This document shows, one piece after another, positions 15,640 through 24,773 of a DNA stretch of 35,896 bases. Source of the stretch: an uncultured Dyadobacter sp. (GTDB lineage: Bacteria; Bacteroidota; Bacteroidia; Cytophagales; Spirosomataceae); assembly GCF_946482605.1 (NCBI RefSeq), contig NZ_CAMLSE010000053.1:1-35896 (forward strand). The letters run 5' to 3'. A program made the translations under genes and the position numbers. The stretch's first letter is position 1. Every line of letters starts with the position of its first letter. The notes under the pieces are model-generated. The model was not told the origin of the DNA, did no database searches, and saw only the letters and a program-made list of their open reading frames with translations.

Positions 15640-16924
15640 TGTCGTACTGTTTGATCTTCCTGTATAACGTGCGCTCGGATATGCCCAATGCATTAGCCGC
15701 ATATTTTCGTTTGTTGTTGTTCTTTCGCAATGCTTTAATGATCATCTCTTTCTCCTTATCTTCCAGGGAAAGCGATTCTTCCTCCGCAGTAACGTGGGTA
15801 ACGTCCTCAATTTCATCTCTTTCACCCGAATAGCGGTCGAGGTCTACCGTCCTGGGCGTCGGCGGGCTCAGGAGCCGTGCGGGTTCGATCGTCGGCGTGG
15901 TAATGACCGGCTCTGCATTGTTCAGTGAACTGAACAGCTCCTGGTGGTCTTTCAGAATGTCGCCGCCGTACTTTTCATTTTCCAGCACATTTCTGACGAG
16001 TTTTTTAAGCTCCGTCATGTCTCGCCGCATATCGAATAGCACCTTATAAAGCAGTTCCCTTTCCGAAAACGAAGTAGCGTCGTCGCTGCCGGATCGCAGG
16101 GGGACCAGCGCTTTCCGGCTCGATGGCTGCACCGGGTTCAGATAGTGATTGAGCGTACCAATGTTGATCGGTAGCTCCTTATCGGTTTCCAGAATGGTAA
16201 TTTGTTCCGCGATATTTTTAAGCTGACGAATGTTGCCGGGAAATGAGTATTCCAAAAGTAAATCCCTGGCTTCGCTGTCGAGCCTGACCGGTTTGGTACG
16301 GTAACGTTCCGAAAAATCGTTGGTAAATTTTCTAAAAAGCAACAGAATGTCCTCACCCCGGTCGCGCAAAGGCGGAACGTAAATGGGCACGGTGTTCAAA
16401 CGGTAGTAAAGATCTTCCCGGAATTTTCCGTTGTTCACGGCGTCGAGCAAATTGACGTTGGTTGCAGCTACTACCCGGACATTCGTTTTAAGGACCTTGG
16501 AAGAGCCTACCCGGATATATTCCCCGTTTTCAAGGACACGAAGCAACCTTGCCTGTGTTCCCAGAGGCATTTCACCTACTTCATCCAGAAAGATCGTCCC
16601 GCTGTTGGTAGTTTCAAAATAGCCTTTGCGTGCATCGAGCGCACCGGTGAATGCGCCTTTCTCGTGCCCGAATAGTTCAGAATCAATGGTTCCTTCGGGT
16701 ATCGCACCACAGTTGATAGCGATGAACGGCCCGTGTTTCCGTGAACTGATGCTATGTATGATCTTTGAAAAGGATTCCTTTCCGCTACCGCTTTCACCGG
16801 TGATCAAAACCGTCAGATCGGTCGCTGCGACCTGTACAGCCACATTAATGGCGTGGTTCAGGCCGGATGAGCTGCCTATGATGCCGAAACGGTTCTTTAT
16901 AGCCTGTATTTCCGATGAATTCAT
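15629..16924 (-). CDS. Sigma-54-dependent transcriptional activator without receiver domain
   Basis: The 431-residue protein begins almost directly with the AAA+ domain. Walker A is GESGSGKE (43-50), the sigma-54-contacting loop is GAFTGA (90-95), and Walker B is IFLDE (111-115). The arginine-finger region includes LYYRLNTVPIYVPPLRDR. A long linker (about 260-390) containing an acidic stretch leads to a C-terminal Fis-type helix-turn-helix (RKYAANALGISERTLYRKIK). There is no N-terminal receiver, GAF or PAS domain, so signal input must come from the linker, a partner or protein level. It overlaps lptE by about 11 bp and follows miaB by 86 bp. Its targets are not shown by sequence; the sigma-54-like site before groES is a candidate. 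Confidence 0.93.
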   Translation of the reverse strand: MNSSEIQAIKNRFGIIGSSSGLNHAINVAVQVAATDLTVLITGESGSGKESFSKIIHSISSRKHGPFIAINCGAIPEGTIDSELFGHEKGAFTGALDARKGYFETTNSGTIFLDEVGEMPLGTQARLLRVLENGEYIRVGSSKVLKTNVRVVAATNVNLLDAVNNGKFREDLYYRLNTVPIYVPPLRDRGEDILLLFRKFTNDFSERYRTKPVRLDSEARDLLLEYSFPGNIRQLKNIAEQITILETDKELPINIGTLNHYLNPVQPSSRKALVPLRSGSDDATSFSERELLYKVLFDMRRDMTELKKLVRNVLENEKYGGDILKDHQELFSSLNNAEPVITTPTIEPARLLSPPTPRTVDLDRYSGERDEIEDVTHVTAEEESLSLEDKEKEMIIKALRKNNNKRKYAANALGISERTLYRKIKQYDIEE

Positions 16925-17010
16925 TCAAATAACGATTAGCTATCAGTTGCTGGCTGTCAGCTTTTGGTAAATTAATGGATTGATGTGTGTGGATGCGAAA
17001 ACGGATTGAA

Positions 17011-18471
17011 TTAAGAAACCATGATTTCGCTCATTGCCTTTCCTTTCAGGGTGGCAGCAGAGACTTCGGTGATCAGTACATCAACATACTGCCCTATTTT
17101 GAAGTCACCCCGTGGGAAAACGACCCTTTTGTTCTGATCACATCTGCCGGTAAAGTCATTCTCGGAACGTTTGGATGTCCCTTCGATCAATACCCGCTGT
17201 ACGGTCCCGATCATACGCTGGTTACGTGCCAGCGAAAGTCCCTGCTGAACCTCGATGATCTCCGCAAGCCGTCGTTGCTTGACGTCCTCCGGAATGTCAT
17301 CTTTAAACTTTTTGGCAGCCAGTGTTCCCGGCCGTTCCGAATAAGCGAACATATAACCGAAGTCAAAGTTGGCATATTTGAGCAGGGAAAGGGAATCCTG
17401 GTGTTCTTCCTCTGTTTCGGAGCAGAAGCCGGCAATCATATCATGTGAAATGCCGCATTCGTCGCCCAGAATCCGGCGGATGGCGTCGATACGCTCCATA
17501 TACCATTCGCGGGTATAAGTGCGGTTCATGATTTCCAGTACGCGGCTATTGCCGCTCTGTGCCGGTAAATGAATGTATTTACAGATGTTGTCATACTTTT
17601 TGATGGTATACAGCACCTGGTCGGTAATGTCTTTTGGGTGGGATGTGCTGAACCGGACCCTCAATTCGGGACTTATCTGCGCTACCAGTTCAAGCAGACG
17701 GGCAAAATTGACAGATTCTTCGGAAGTATCCTCCTTACCGGCAGCGGGTTGCCATTTGTAACTGTCGACATTCTGTCCGAGCAGGGTCACTTCCCGGTAC
17801 CCATCTTCAAAAAGTTGTTTGGCCTCGCGGATGATCGAATAGGGATCGCGGCTGCGCTCACGTCCGCGCGTAAGCGGTACCACACAGAAGCTGCACATGT
17901 TGTCGCATCCCCGCATAATCGAAACCAATGCCGTAACGCCGTTGGAGTTCAGCCGGATGGGCGAAATGTCGGCATATGTTTCTTCCCGTGAGAGGAATAC
18001 GTTCACTCCTTTCTGGCCGGTTTCGGCTTCTTCAACCAGCCGGGGAAGGTCGCGGTATGCATCGGGCCCGGTGACGATGTCCACCATCTTTTCCTCATCC
18101 AGAAGCTGCGCTTTGAGGCGCTCGGCCATGCAGCCCAGGATGCCGATCAATGCACCCGGTTTCTTCATCTTAACGAAGTTCAGATGCCTCAGACGGTTTC
18201 TTACTTTTTGTTCTGCATTGTCGCGGATGGCGCAGGTATTAAGGAATATGAGATCGGCGTTGTTGACATCCGAAGTAGTGGCATAACCGGCTTCGCGCAT
18301 GACCGAAGCCACAATCTCGCTGTCAGAGAAGTTCATCTGGCAGCCATAACTTTCAATAAATAATCTTTTTTTTCCTGAAAGCGGTTCGTTTTCTGAAATG
18401 CGCACAGTTTCACAAGCTTCCTTGTCCGCCTCTGTCAAAATTTTTAATGTATCTGCAATCCGGTGCTCCAT
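17011..18471 (-). CDS. miaB: tRNA-2-methylthio-N6-dimethylallyladenosine synthase MiaB
   Basis: This 486-residue radical-SAM methylthiotransferase adds the 2-methylthio group to i6A37 of tRNAs reading UNN codons. The N-terminal MTTase domain carries the three cluster cysteines Cys44 ([12 protein letters not shown]), Cys80 ([10 protein letters not shown]) and Cys114 (ILGCMAERL). The radical-SAM cluster ligands are Cys189, Cys193 and Cys196 in [15 protein letters not shown]-terminal TRAM domain follows ([18 protein letters not shown]). The first ~35 residues are a non-conserved extension common in the phylum. It is the first gene of the block, with a recognisable Bacteroidota promoter at 18500-18533. 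Confidence 0.97.
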   Translation of the reverse strand: MEHRIADTLKILTEADKEACETVRISENEPLSGKKRLFIESYGCQMNFSDSEIVASVMREAGYATTSDVNNADLIFLNTCAIRDNAEQKVRNRLRHLNFVKMKKPGALIGILGCMAERLKAQLLDEEKMVDIVTGPDAYRDLPRLVEEAETGQKGVNVFLSREETYADISPIRLNSNGVTALVSIMRGCDNMCSFCVVPLTRGRERSRDPYSIIREAKQLFEDGYREVTLLGQNVDSYKWQPAAGKEDTSEESVNFARLLELVAQISPELRVRFSTSHPKDITDQVLYTIKKYDNICKYIHLPAQSGNSRVLEIMNRTYTREWYMERIDAIRRILGDECGISHDMIAGFCSETEEEHQDSLSLLKYANFDFGYMFAYSERPGTLAAKKFKDDIPEDVKQRRLAEIIEVQQGLSLARNQRMIGTVQRVLIEGTSKRSENDFTGRCDQNKRVVFPRGDFKIGQYVDVLITEVSAATLKGKAMSEIMVS

Positions 18472-18499
18472 GAGAAGGATTTCTTAAACGCTCAAAGCG

Positions 18500-18533
18500 C
18501 AAAGATAGGAAAATTTGGATCAAAACTGACAAA
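18500..18533 (-). promoter_or_regulatory. Bacteroidota-type promoter for miaB
   Basis: On the minus strand TTTG (18530-18533) is followed after 22 nt by TATCTTTG (18500-18507). These are exact matches to the TTTG -33 and TAnnTTTG -7 elements of the phylum, with spacing within the reported 17-23 nt. The expected start is close to 18494, about 22 nt before the miaB ATG. Confidence 0.7.
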
Positions 18534-18564
18534 CTGTCATATGTCGGCGATAGCCGGAACGCGA

Positions 18565-21024
18565 TCAGAAGGGGTACCCGACACCGAGGTTGATATTCAG
18601 GGAATTGGCTTCTGTGCGCCTGAAGAGGTGTTTAATGTTCAGTTCGTCAAGTACGAACCGCTGCAATGCAGGGTCATATACTTTCACCCCGAAATCGAAG
18701 CGGAGGACAAAGAAAGATAGGTCATAGCGGATCCCGAAGCCCGTTCCGACAGCGATTTCGCGAATGAATTTGCCGGCCTTGAACTTCTGATCATCGGAAG
18801 TAGCATTGCCCAGCCGCCACACATTACCCGCGTCGATAAACAACGCATAATTAATGTCACCAAAGAACTTCGCCAGAAATCCACGCCACTCCACGTTACC
18901 TTCGAGCAGGAACTCCCCCGGAGATTCAATGGACAGGTTGTTGTAAGTGATCGGTTCTGCGGAGCCGGGACCGAGCCGCCGGGGCAGCCACGCACGGACG
19001 CTGTTCGAGCCGCCGGCAAAAAAATACTTTTCGTAGGGCGGCACCTTGTTGTCGCCATAGCTGTATATGGCCCCGGTATTGACACGTGCCACCAGTGCCG
19101 ATCTTCTCCCGGCAGGCCAGTAACGACGATAGTCGGCATTCCAGCGAATGTATTTGTAGAATTGAAGGCTGTCACCAAACACGTTCCTGATCACTTCGCG
19201 CTGCCGGGGTAAAAAATTAAGCGTCGTACCGCCCGATTCCACCGCAATCCGGAAATAGTGCGCTTTCTTCTGCGGGCCGACGAGGGAGTTTGTGTTGTAA
19301 ACAAAATTGGCGTTCAGGTCGGATATGAACGCTGATTTGAAGCTATAAATCAGGTTATTACCCTGGGCTCTTAACTCATTGAGAAGGGAATCGAAGTCGG
19401 AGCGGAGGTAAGTGTTGTTCAGAATGTTAAGGTCAACCAGCGATACATTCACGAGCGTCGTCCGGGTTGGCTGCCACGAATAGTTGGTATTGATCTTCAC
19501 GTTCGTACGGGTATATTCCGGCCGGTTCACGTAGTTGTAACCCAAACTTAGCTGAGTCCGGGGGTTGTTGTTGGCAGTCTGCCTTTTAAACAGATTCTGT
19601 GGGGTAAGCAGCCTGGGGAAGGTCAGTGAGGCGGTGACACCGATTTCTTCGCTTTTGTAAATCTCCTGGTTACCCACAAAATTCGGCACAAGCTCGATTC
19701 CGCCCCGGATATTGGTTTCGAAGTTCTCCATCCCGTTGAAGACATTCCGGATCTTGTACGACAGGTTAGCGAACGGGCCCGGGGTACCCTGCAATTGAAT
19801 AACATTCAAGCCGAGATCGGTCGATATCTGGTATTTATCGAGTGGAATGGCTTTGAAATAGCTGTTAATGCCCCGTCCGGTGGAGTCGAGGGTGTAGTTG
19901 TAGTTTACAAAGCGGAACTGGTCGGTCAGTGATAGTTGCTGCTGGGTGTCGCGCTCTTTCTTCTGGCTGTACCAGGTTTGGGGCCGCACCTGCATTTTGG
20001 TGTCCAGCACTTTCCGTGAAAACTTTTTGTCCGAAAACACATATTTAATGCCTTCAAACACGCTGGTGTCCTTCCTGAAAATCGAATCGGGAACGCCCGA
20101 TGGCGGAAGTACCTCAAAATTAACCGAATTGACCGAATAGCGCTTGCTGGCGGGCGCCGGCATATCCACCCTCACCCGCACATCCACCGATTTGAACAGG
20201 CTGTCGGTGGGGCGGTTGGTAATCGTGTCGTTCACGATGTAACTGATATTCTGCCGCGAGAAGCCCATATAACCTTCATTCCGAAGCAAAGTTTCAATGC
20301 GGACACGTTCTTCTTCGAACGCGTCCCCGTCGTAGCGTTTGCGGGAGATCAATGCAGCATTTTTGGCGTCGGCTTTGATGAGACTGTCGGCCAATTCATT
20401 TGTGATCTGGTACTGGATGTCGCGGATCATCGTCGCCCGGTTTTCGGTGACAAAGTAATTGACCCGTATCCGCTTAAAGATCGTGTCGGGGTCAAAGGTG
20501 ACTTTCGCATCGAAAAATCCATTGTTATACAGATATTTCTGCATTTTTTCAGCATTCTGCACGACATCCGTCTGGCTATAATACACGGGGGCTTCGCCCA
20601 GTACCCGCATCCAGAAGTTACCCTGTGTTGCCCGTATCTGCGCTTTTTCCAGCTTTTTGGCGTACCTGGTCTGGATTCTTTCAAGCTTTCGCGGAGAATC
20701 TGCGTGTTCCTGGGATTCTTTCTGGTAATTTTGCGTCACCTCGATCACCTTTCGCTGCCGTTCCTCGCGATTGTAGAACAACTCGCCGAACCGGTAGAGG
20801 CCAACGTAAGGGAAGATGGGAAAACCCAGCAACCTTCGGTTCGGTTTTTGCGGGATTAATGCGTCCAATTCCGAGTCGCTTATGACGCGATTGCCCTTGA
20901 TCGAAGAATTACCCAGTAAATAGCCTTTGGAAGTGGGTTTGGGTGCGCAGGAAAATAGTCCCGTCAGAATCAGGAGAATCAACCAGCCGTATATAGTCCT
21001 ACAATTAATATTCAATGTTGTCAA
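18565..21024 (-). CDS. BamA/TamA-family outer membrane lipoprotein (TamL-like)
   Basis: This protein of about 819 residues has an Omp85 layout: a signal with lipobox LFSC (Cys26), a long periplasmic part with POTRA-like units (for example YLYNNGFFDAKVTFDPDTIF and LLRNEGYMGFSRQNI), and a C-terminal barrel ending NLGVGYPF. A lipidated TamA relative in Bacteroidota is called TamL and works with TamB in outer-membrane biogenesis. There is no in-frame ATG: a stop codon at 21034-21036 closes the frame upstream, leaving TTG at 21024 or TTG at 21015 as starts. Both overlap the start of the divergent SpoU gene. The late barrel contains GGSNSVRAWLPRRLGPGS, the conserved VRGY/F-type L6 loop of Omp85 proteins. 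Confidence 0.86.
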   Translation of the reverse strand: MTTLNINCRTIYGWLILLILTGLFSCAPKPTSKGYLLGNSSIKGNRVISDSELDALIPQKPNRRLLGFPIFPYVGLYRFGELFYNREERQRKVIEVTQNYQKESQEHADSPRKLERIQTRYAKKLEKAQIRATQGNFWMRVLGEAPVYYSQTDVVQNAEKMQKYLYNNGFFDAKVTFDPDTIFKRIRVNYFVTENRATMIRDIQYQITNELADSLIKADAKNAALISRKRYDGDAFEEERVRIETLLRNEGYMGFSRQNISYIVNDTITNRPTDSLFKSVDVRVRVDMPAPASKRYSVNSVNFEVLPPSGVPDSIFRKDTSVFEGIKYVFSDKKFSRKVLDTKMQVRPQTWYSQKKERDTQQQLSLTDQFRFVNYNYTLDSTGRGINSYFKAIPLDKYQISTDLGLNVIQLQGTPGPFANLSYKIRNVFNGMENFETNIRGGIELVPNFVGNQEIYKSEEIGVTASLTFPRLLTPQNLFKRQTANNNPRTQLSLGYNYVNRPEYTRTNVKINTNYSWQPTRTTLVNVSLVDLNILNNTYLRSDFDSLLNELRAQGNNLIYSFKSAFISDLNANFVYNTNSLVGPQKKAHYFRIAVESGGTTLNFLPRQREVIRNVFGDSLQFYKYIRWNADYRRYWPAGRRSALVARVNTGAIYSYGDNKVPPYEKYFFAGGSNSVRAWLPRRLGPGSAEPITYNNLSIESPGEFLLEGNVEWRGFLAKFFGDINYALFIDAGNVWRLGNATSDDQKFKAGKFIREIAVGTGFGIRYDLSFFVLRFDFGVKVYDPALQRFVLDELNIKHLFRRTEANSLNINLGVGYPF

Positions 21025-21776
21025 AAAATCGTATCAAGTATATCAACTCGTTGAAAATCAAGAAGTACAGGCAGCTGCACGAGGCCTTCGTGGTAGAAGG
21101 TGCCAAGAGCGTGCTGGAACTGTTCGACTCTGACTTTGAAATCGAGTTTGTACTGGTAACACAGGAATTTCAGCAAAAATACTCAAGTATTTTAACCCGG
21201 CATAACGCAGCCGTCGAAACGGTCACTGCTCAGGAGCTGGAAGGGCTGGGATCTTTCCAGACCAACGATTCGTGCCTGGCTGTGGCTAGAACGAAGGAAA
21301 ATGCATTTTTGTCTCCCGCGCCTTCCGAATATATGCTCATGCTCGACGATGTCCGCGACCCGGGCAACCTGGGTACTATTATTCGTGTCGCGGATTGGTA
21401 CGGCATTACCAGGATTGTCTGCTCGCGCGACACAACCGACGTCTACAACCCCAAAGTTATAGCGGCGGCCAAAGGGTCATTTACACGTGTGAATCTGTAT
21501 TACACTGATTTAGTACAGTATTTTGAAGAAATAAAAGGTGCGAACCATCAGGTTATCGGTGCATTTCTGGGAGGCGATTCGCTGTATGAATTTGCATATC
21601 CCACCAATGGCGGGATTATCATAATGGGTAATGAATCCAACGGGATTAGCGAACAGGTGGCTCAATTTGTGACCGACAAGATCATGATTCCCCGATTTGG
21701 TGCTGCCGAGTCGCTGAATGTGGGCATTGCAACTGCCGTGATGCTGGATAATATGCGGAGACAGGTTCCGCTTTAA
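21015..21776 (+). CDS. SpoU/TrmH-family RNA methyltransferase
   Basis: This 253-residue SPOUT enzyme is predicted to 2'-O-methylate ribose in rRNA or tRNA using S-adenosylmethionine. An N-terminal substrate-binding domain (MLSKNRIKYINSLKIKKYRQ then FVVEGAKSV) is followed by the trefoil-knot motifs: DPGNLGTIIR (115-124), IMGNESNGI (203-211), and IPRFGAAESLNVGIATAVML (225-244). Opening and length are normal for the phylum, so ATG 21015 is well supported. It is divergent from tamL with no gap at all, and its stop is only 4 bp from the stop of the convergent transporter gene. The exact RNA position modified cannot be told. Confidence 0.93.
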   Translation: MLSKNRIKYINSLKIKKYRQLHEAFVVEGAKSVLELFDSDFEIEFVLVTQEFQQKYSSILTRHNAAVETVTAQELEGLGSFQTNDSCLAVARTKENAFLSPAPSEYMLMLDDVRDPGNLGTIIRVADWYGITRIVCSRDTTDVYNPKVIAAAKGSFTRVNLYYTDLVQYFEEIKGANHQVIGAFLGGDSLYEFAYPTNGGIIIMGNESNGISEQVAQFVTDKIMIPRFGAAESLNVGIATAVMLDNMRRQVPL

Positions 21777-21780
21777 GCCT

Positions 21781-22569
21781 CTACTCGTGGGCCGCCTTGT
21801 GAGAAAGTTCTTCCGCGTACTCTTTGCCGAGGTAATTATCGATGAAATAATGGGCCACATATAACAGCGGCGTCAGCAGGATGGCCACTACACCTTTGTA
21901 CAGGTAATTGATGGTTCCTACCGAAAATACCAGCTTCAAATCCCAGTTTCCGAAAACATAAAAAGCGATTCCGATCACGACGAAACTGTCGATCAATTGC
22001 GAGAACATGGTGGAACCGGTGGCCCGAAGCCATATGAATCGGCTGCCTGTCTTTCTGCGAAGCCAGGAGAATACCAGGATATCCAGCAGCTGTCCCAGTA
22101 AAAAGGCGGTAATCGAACCGATCATAATGCCTAATCCCTGGTTGAAGATTTTCGAAAATGCGTCGTTGATATTGAAGGTGTTACCCTGACTGTCGGTGTT
22201 GTTGAGGTCGAGCCAAAACTGTGCAGGCGGGAGTTGGGTAGCTACATAAATGATCAGGAATGTGTAGACGATCAGGGCGGAAGTAACGTAAGAAATCCTT
22301 TTGACGCCCTTGCGGCCGAAATATTCGTTGATAATGTCGGAGGTGATAAAAACGATCGGCCAGCTGATCACACCAGCCGTCATATTGAAGTCGAGCTTCT
22401 GGCCGCCGATGGGTAACTGGGCCGGAGCAATGCCCAAAAGTGTCTCCACTGAAAATATTTTACCGCCGATGATCTCCGCGATGAGCGCGTTGGTGAGAAA
22501 GATACCGCAAAGGAGGAGGAACAGCCGTTGGCGTTTGGCCTCCTGAATGGTTCTGTCGGGTATGGTCAT
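21781..22569 (-). CDS. Queuosine precursor transporter (YhhQ/VUT family)
   Basis: This 262-residue inner-membrane protein has six to seven hydrophobic segments. Family marks are NALIAEIIGGKIF, ISWPIVFITSDIINEYFGRK, and ATGSTMFSQLIDSFVVIGIAF. YhhQ-type proteins import queuine or preQ0/preQ1 for tRNA wobble modification. The gene starts 44 bp after the aminotransferase stop on the same strand and may be co-transcribed with it. Its stop is 4 bp from that of the SpoU gene, so their 3' ends must overlap. Two RNA-modification-related genes (spoU and this one) therefore sit side by side, which may be coincidence. Confidence 0.9.
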   Translation of the reverse strand: MTIPDRTIQEAKRQRLFLLLCGIFLTNALIAEIIGGKIFSVETLLGIAPAQLPIGGQKLDFNMTAGVISWPIVFITSDIINEYFGRKGVKRISYVTSALIVYTFLIIYVATQLPPAQFWLDLNNTDSQGNTFNINDAFSKIFNQGLGIMIGSITAFLLGQLLDILVFSWLRRKTGSRFIWLRATGSTMFSQLIDSFVVIGIAFYVFGNWDLKLVFSVGTINYLYKGVVAILLTPLLYVAHYFIDNYLGKEYAEELSHKAAHE

Positions 22570-22613
22570 CGGGTGATAAGTACTTTCAGTGGAGGTATAG
22601 GTTTATAAATTCG

Positions 22614-23858
22614 TCATGCAATGATATCTTCAACCGTGCGTGTCGACATAATGCGGCGATTGGTCAGGAAGAATTCCAGCTTGTCCATCGCCTGGTTCAG
22701 CTCGTCGACCGTAGGCAGGAACACAATGCGGAAATGCGGATCCAGATGATAATTAAATCCGGTTCCGGCCACTACCAGCACTTTCTGGTCTGCCAGCAGT
22801 TCATAAACAAACTGGTCGTCTGCCCGGAAACCAAACTTTTTCAGATCGATTTTTGGGAAAACATATAATGAACCTTTGGGTTTCACACAGGTAATACCCG
22901 GAATGGATGTCAGCCTGTCGTAAACCAGGTTCATTTGTTTGTATAACCGGCCGGTCGGTACCACATGTTCCTTGATACTCTGGTAACCGCCTAATGCAGT
23001 CTGGATCGCGTATTGCGTAGGCACATTGGCGCACAGACGCATGCTCGCAAGCAGGAGCAGACCTTCCGCATAGGATTTGGCTTTTTGCTTCGCGCCACTG
23101 AGGATCATCCAGCCGCCGCGGAAACCTGCGGAACGGTAGTTTTTGGAAAGGCCGCCATAAGATACACAGAGGGTATCTGTCACAAATGACCCCATCGGAT
23201 GATGCACGGCGCCGTTGTAAAGGATTTTATCGTAAATCTCGTCGGCAAAAATGATCAGCCCGTGCTCTTCCGCGATCCGGGCAATGCGACTCAATGCCTC
23301 CTTGTCGTAAACCGCGCCAGTAGGGTTGTTGGGGTTGATAATGACAATGCCTTTTGTGCGAGATGTTATTTTCTTTTCCAGGTCGTCGAGATCGGGGTTC
23401 CAATCGGACTCTTCATCACATATATAATGTACCGGTGTGCCGCCGCTGAGCGAGATCGCCGCCGTCCATAATGGGTAGTCCGGAGAAGGGACTAGGATTT
23501 CGTCGCCGGGGTTGAGCAATGCCTGCATCGAGAGCAGGATCAGCTCGCTTACACCGTTTCCAATGAAAATATCATTGATTTCAACATCTTGAATACCAAT
23601 GGTTTGGGTGTAGTGCATGATCGCCTTACGCGCCGCGAACAAACCACGGGAATCCGAGTAGCCTTGCGCATTGCGGATGTTCATGATAATGTCGTGGACG
23701 ATCTCGTCGGGCGAATCGAAACCGAACGGTGCGGGGTTGCCGATGTTCAGGTTATGGATTTTGTAGCCCTGACTTTCAAGCTCTAACGCTTTCTGGTAGG
23801 TAGCTCCGCGGATCTCGTATTTCAGATGATTCAGGCGGTCGCTTTTTAGAAATTCCAT
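22614..23858 (-). CDS. Pyridoxal-phosphate aminotransferase, AlaA-like class I
   Basis: The product is a 414-residue fold-type I aminotransferase. Landmarks are NLNIGNPAPFGF near the start, NPNNPTG (175-181), the cofactor-contacting Asp206/Tyr209 in FADEIYD, and the Schiff-base Lys239 in YGGLSKNYRSAGFRGGW. The order and wording match the alanine/aspartate-type AlaA group, which interconverts pyruvate/glutamate with alanine/2-oxoglutarate; the precise substrate is inferred. The frame is open to 23936, but ATG 23858 (MEFLKSDRLNHLKYEIRGAT) gives the family start, and a -7 promoter element lies just upstream of it. Confidence 0.92.
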   Translation of the reverse strand: MEFLKSDRLNHLKYEIRGATYQKALELESQGYKIHNLNIGNPAPFGFDSPDEIVHDIIMNIRNAQGYSDSRGLFAARKAIMHYTQTIGIQDVEINDIFIGNGVSELILLSMQALLNPGDEILVPSPDYPLWTAAISLSGGTPVHYICDEESDWNPDLDDLEKKITSRTKGIVIINPNNPTGAVYDKEALSRIARIAEEHGLIIFADEIYDKILYNGAVHHPMGSFVTDTLCVSYGGLSKNYRSAGFRGGWMILSGAKQKAKSYAEGLLLLASMRLCANVPTQYAIQTALGGYQSIKEHVVPTGRLYKQMNLVYDRLTSIPGITCVKPKGSLYVFPKIDLKKFGFRADDQFVYELLADQKVLVVAGTGFNYHLDPHFRIVFLPTVDELNQAMDKLEFFLTNRRIMSTRTVEDIIA

Positions 23859-23881
23859 TTTTTCAAGAGTTGGATAACCCT

Positions 23882-23889
23882 CAAAGTTA
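23882..23889 (-). promoter_or_regulatory. -7 promoter element upstream of the aminotransferase gene
   Basis: The minus strand reads TAACTTTG, an exact TAnnTTTG match, 24 nt before the chosen ATG. No clear -33 TTTG is seen at the usual spacing. If real, transcription would begin inside the longer reading frame, which supports the 23858 start. Confidence 0.45.
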
Positions 23890-23964
23890 AATAAAATCGA
23901 TGACTGAACGATGTGCTGGCCTTGTTTTGCACACAATGCATGTATTTTTCCTCGAAAACAAGTT

Positions 23965-23987
23965 CAGCCACACGAATCGCGTGGCCG
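23965..23987 (-). terminator. Possible weak terminator hairpin after the lipoprotein gene
   Basis: On the minus strand CGGCCAC pairs with GTGGCTG (seven pairs with one G-T) around a 9-nt loop. It is followed by AACTTGTTTTCG, only a partial T-tract. It lies 47 bp after the lipoprotein stop, where the SusCD operon should end. Confidence 0.4.
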
Positions 23988-24033
23988 AAAATATACTATT
24001 GGGAAGCTTGTAACTTTATCTTTGAGCAGCTAA

Positions 24034-24708
24034 TCAAACGGGACCTTCGTATGGCAAAGTCGTCATGTCGATGATGGATACATTTGTCGGAGAACTATTG
24101 TCTTTAACAAACCTACCTTTGATCGTGAGAAGTCCGTTGACAGCTGGGTTGTAGCTTGCCGCCGCTGCAAACGATGAAAAATCCGGAAGAGTTGGTTGTT
24201 TAGGCATACCTGTTTGCGGATCAACTTTCTGAGTCACAAAATCGTCAAAAGCTTTGTAATAGTTTTTTAAAGCAGTTTGGCCATTTATACCTAGTGGCCC
24301 GCTCATCGTAGTAACCATTGCCGTAAAAGCTGATCCATCAGGCCCCATTCTGAATTCGTACAATGGATTGGGAGAGGTTGAGATAGACCCAAATGAAGGT
24401 TTATATAACGTGAGATTTTCGTAGGAATAAACAGTTATTGGATAGGGGAAGGACGGACCGAAATTAAAATCCAGGCCTCCATACATACTGTGAAAAGTAA
24501 CCATCCCATTGACTAAAACCGTTGTTACCGGTGCTTTGGAATTATAGACCGGGTTGGTGTTGGTATCATCTTTTAGCAAACCAGCCACCAAGTTCGGTGA
24601 ATTTTCATACCTCTTCGCCTCATTTGAAGAGGGATTGACAGCACAATCGGGCACGCACGAGCCTGTTAGCAGGATCAAAATAATTACAGATAGGTTTTTG
24701 TTTTTCAT
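24034..24708 (-). CDS. AT-rich lipoprotein of a SusCD operon, unknown function
   Basis: The ATG at 24708 gives MKNKNLSVIILILLTGSC, a lipoprotein signal with the lipid-modified Cys18, and a mature part of about 207 residues. An upstream in-frame start at 24732 adds eight residues and fits the signal less well. I recognise no domain. The mature part is rich in Asn, Pro, Thr and Ser with strand-like segments, suggesting a small beta-rich surface protein. It follows the SusD-like gene by 65 bp on the same strand and is the last gene of the operon, a position often used for extra surface glycan- or peptide-binding lipoproteins. A hand count over 24241-24480 gives 42% GC, against 55% in an equal stretch of miaB. 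Confidence 0.7.
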   Translation of the reverse strand: MKNKNLSVIILILLTGSCVPDCAVNPSSNEAKRYENSPNLVAGLLKDDTNTNPVYNSKAPVTTVLVNGMVTFHSMYGGLDFNFGPSFPYPITVYSYENLTLYKPSFGSISTSPNPLYEFRMGPDGSAFTAMVTTMSGPLGINGQTALKNYYKAFDDFVTQKVDPQTGMPKQPTLPDFSSFAAAASYNPAVNGLLTIKGRFVKDNSSPTNVSIIDMTTLPYEGPV

Positions 24709-24773
24709 AGGTTCGTTTTTTAATTGGGCCATGCAGTTATATGGATTGAGCTTACCTACTTAGCGACAAAAAA

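Noticed and set aside
15640..15702. Upstream extension of lptE to ATG 15702
   Set aside because: It would overlap the activator's HTH-coding end by 74 bp and put a long non-signal stretch before the lipoprotein signal.
23859..23936. 26-residue N-terminal extension of the aminotransferase
   Set aside because: The extension is not family-like and a -7 promoter element falls inside it.
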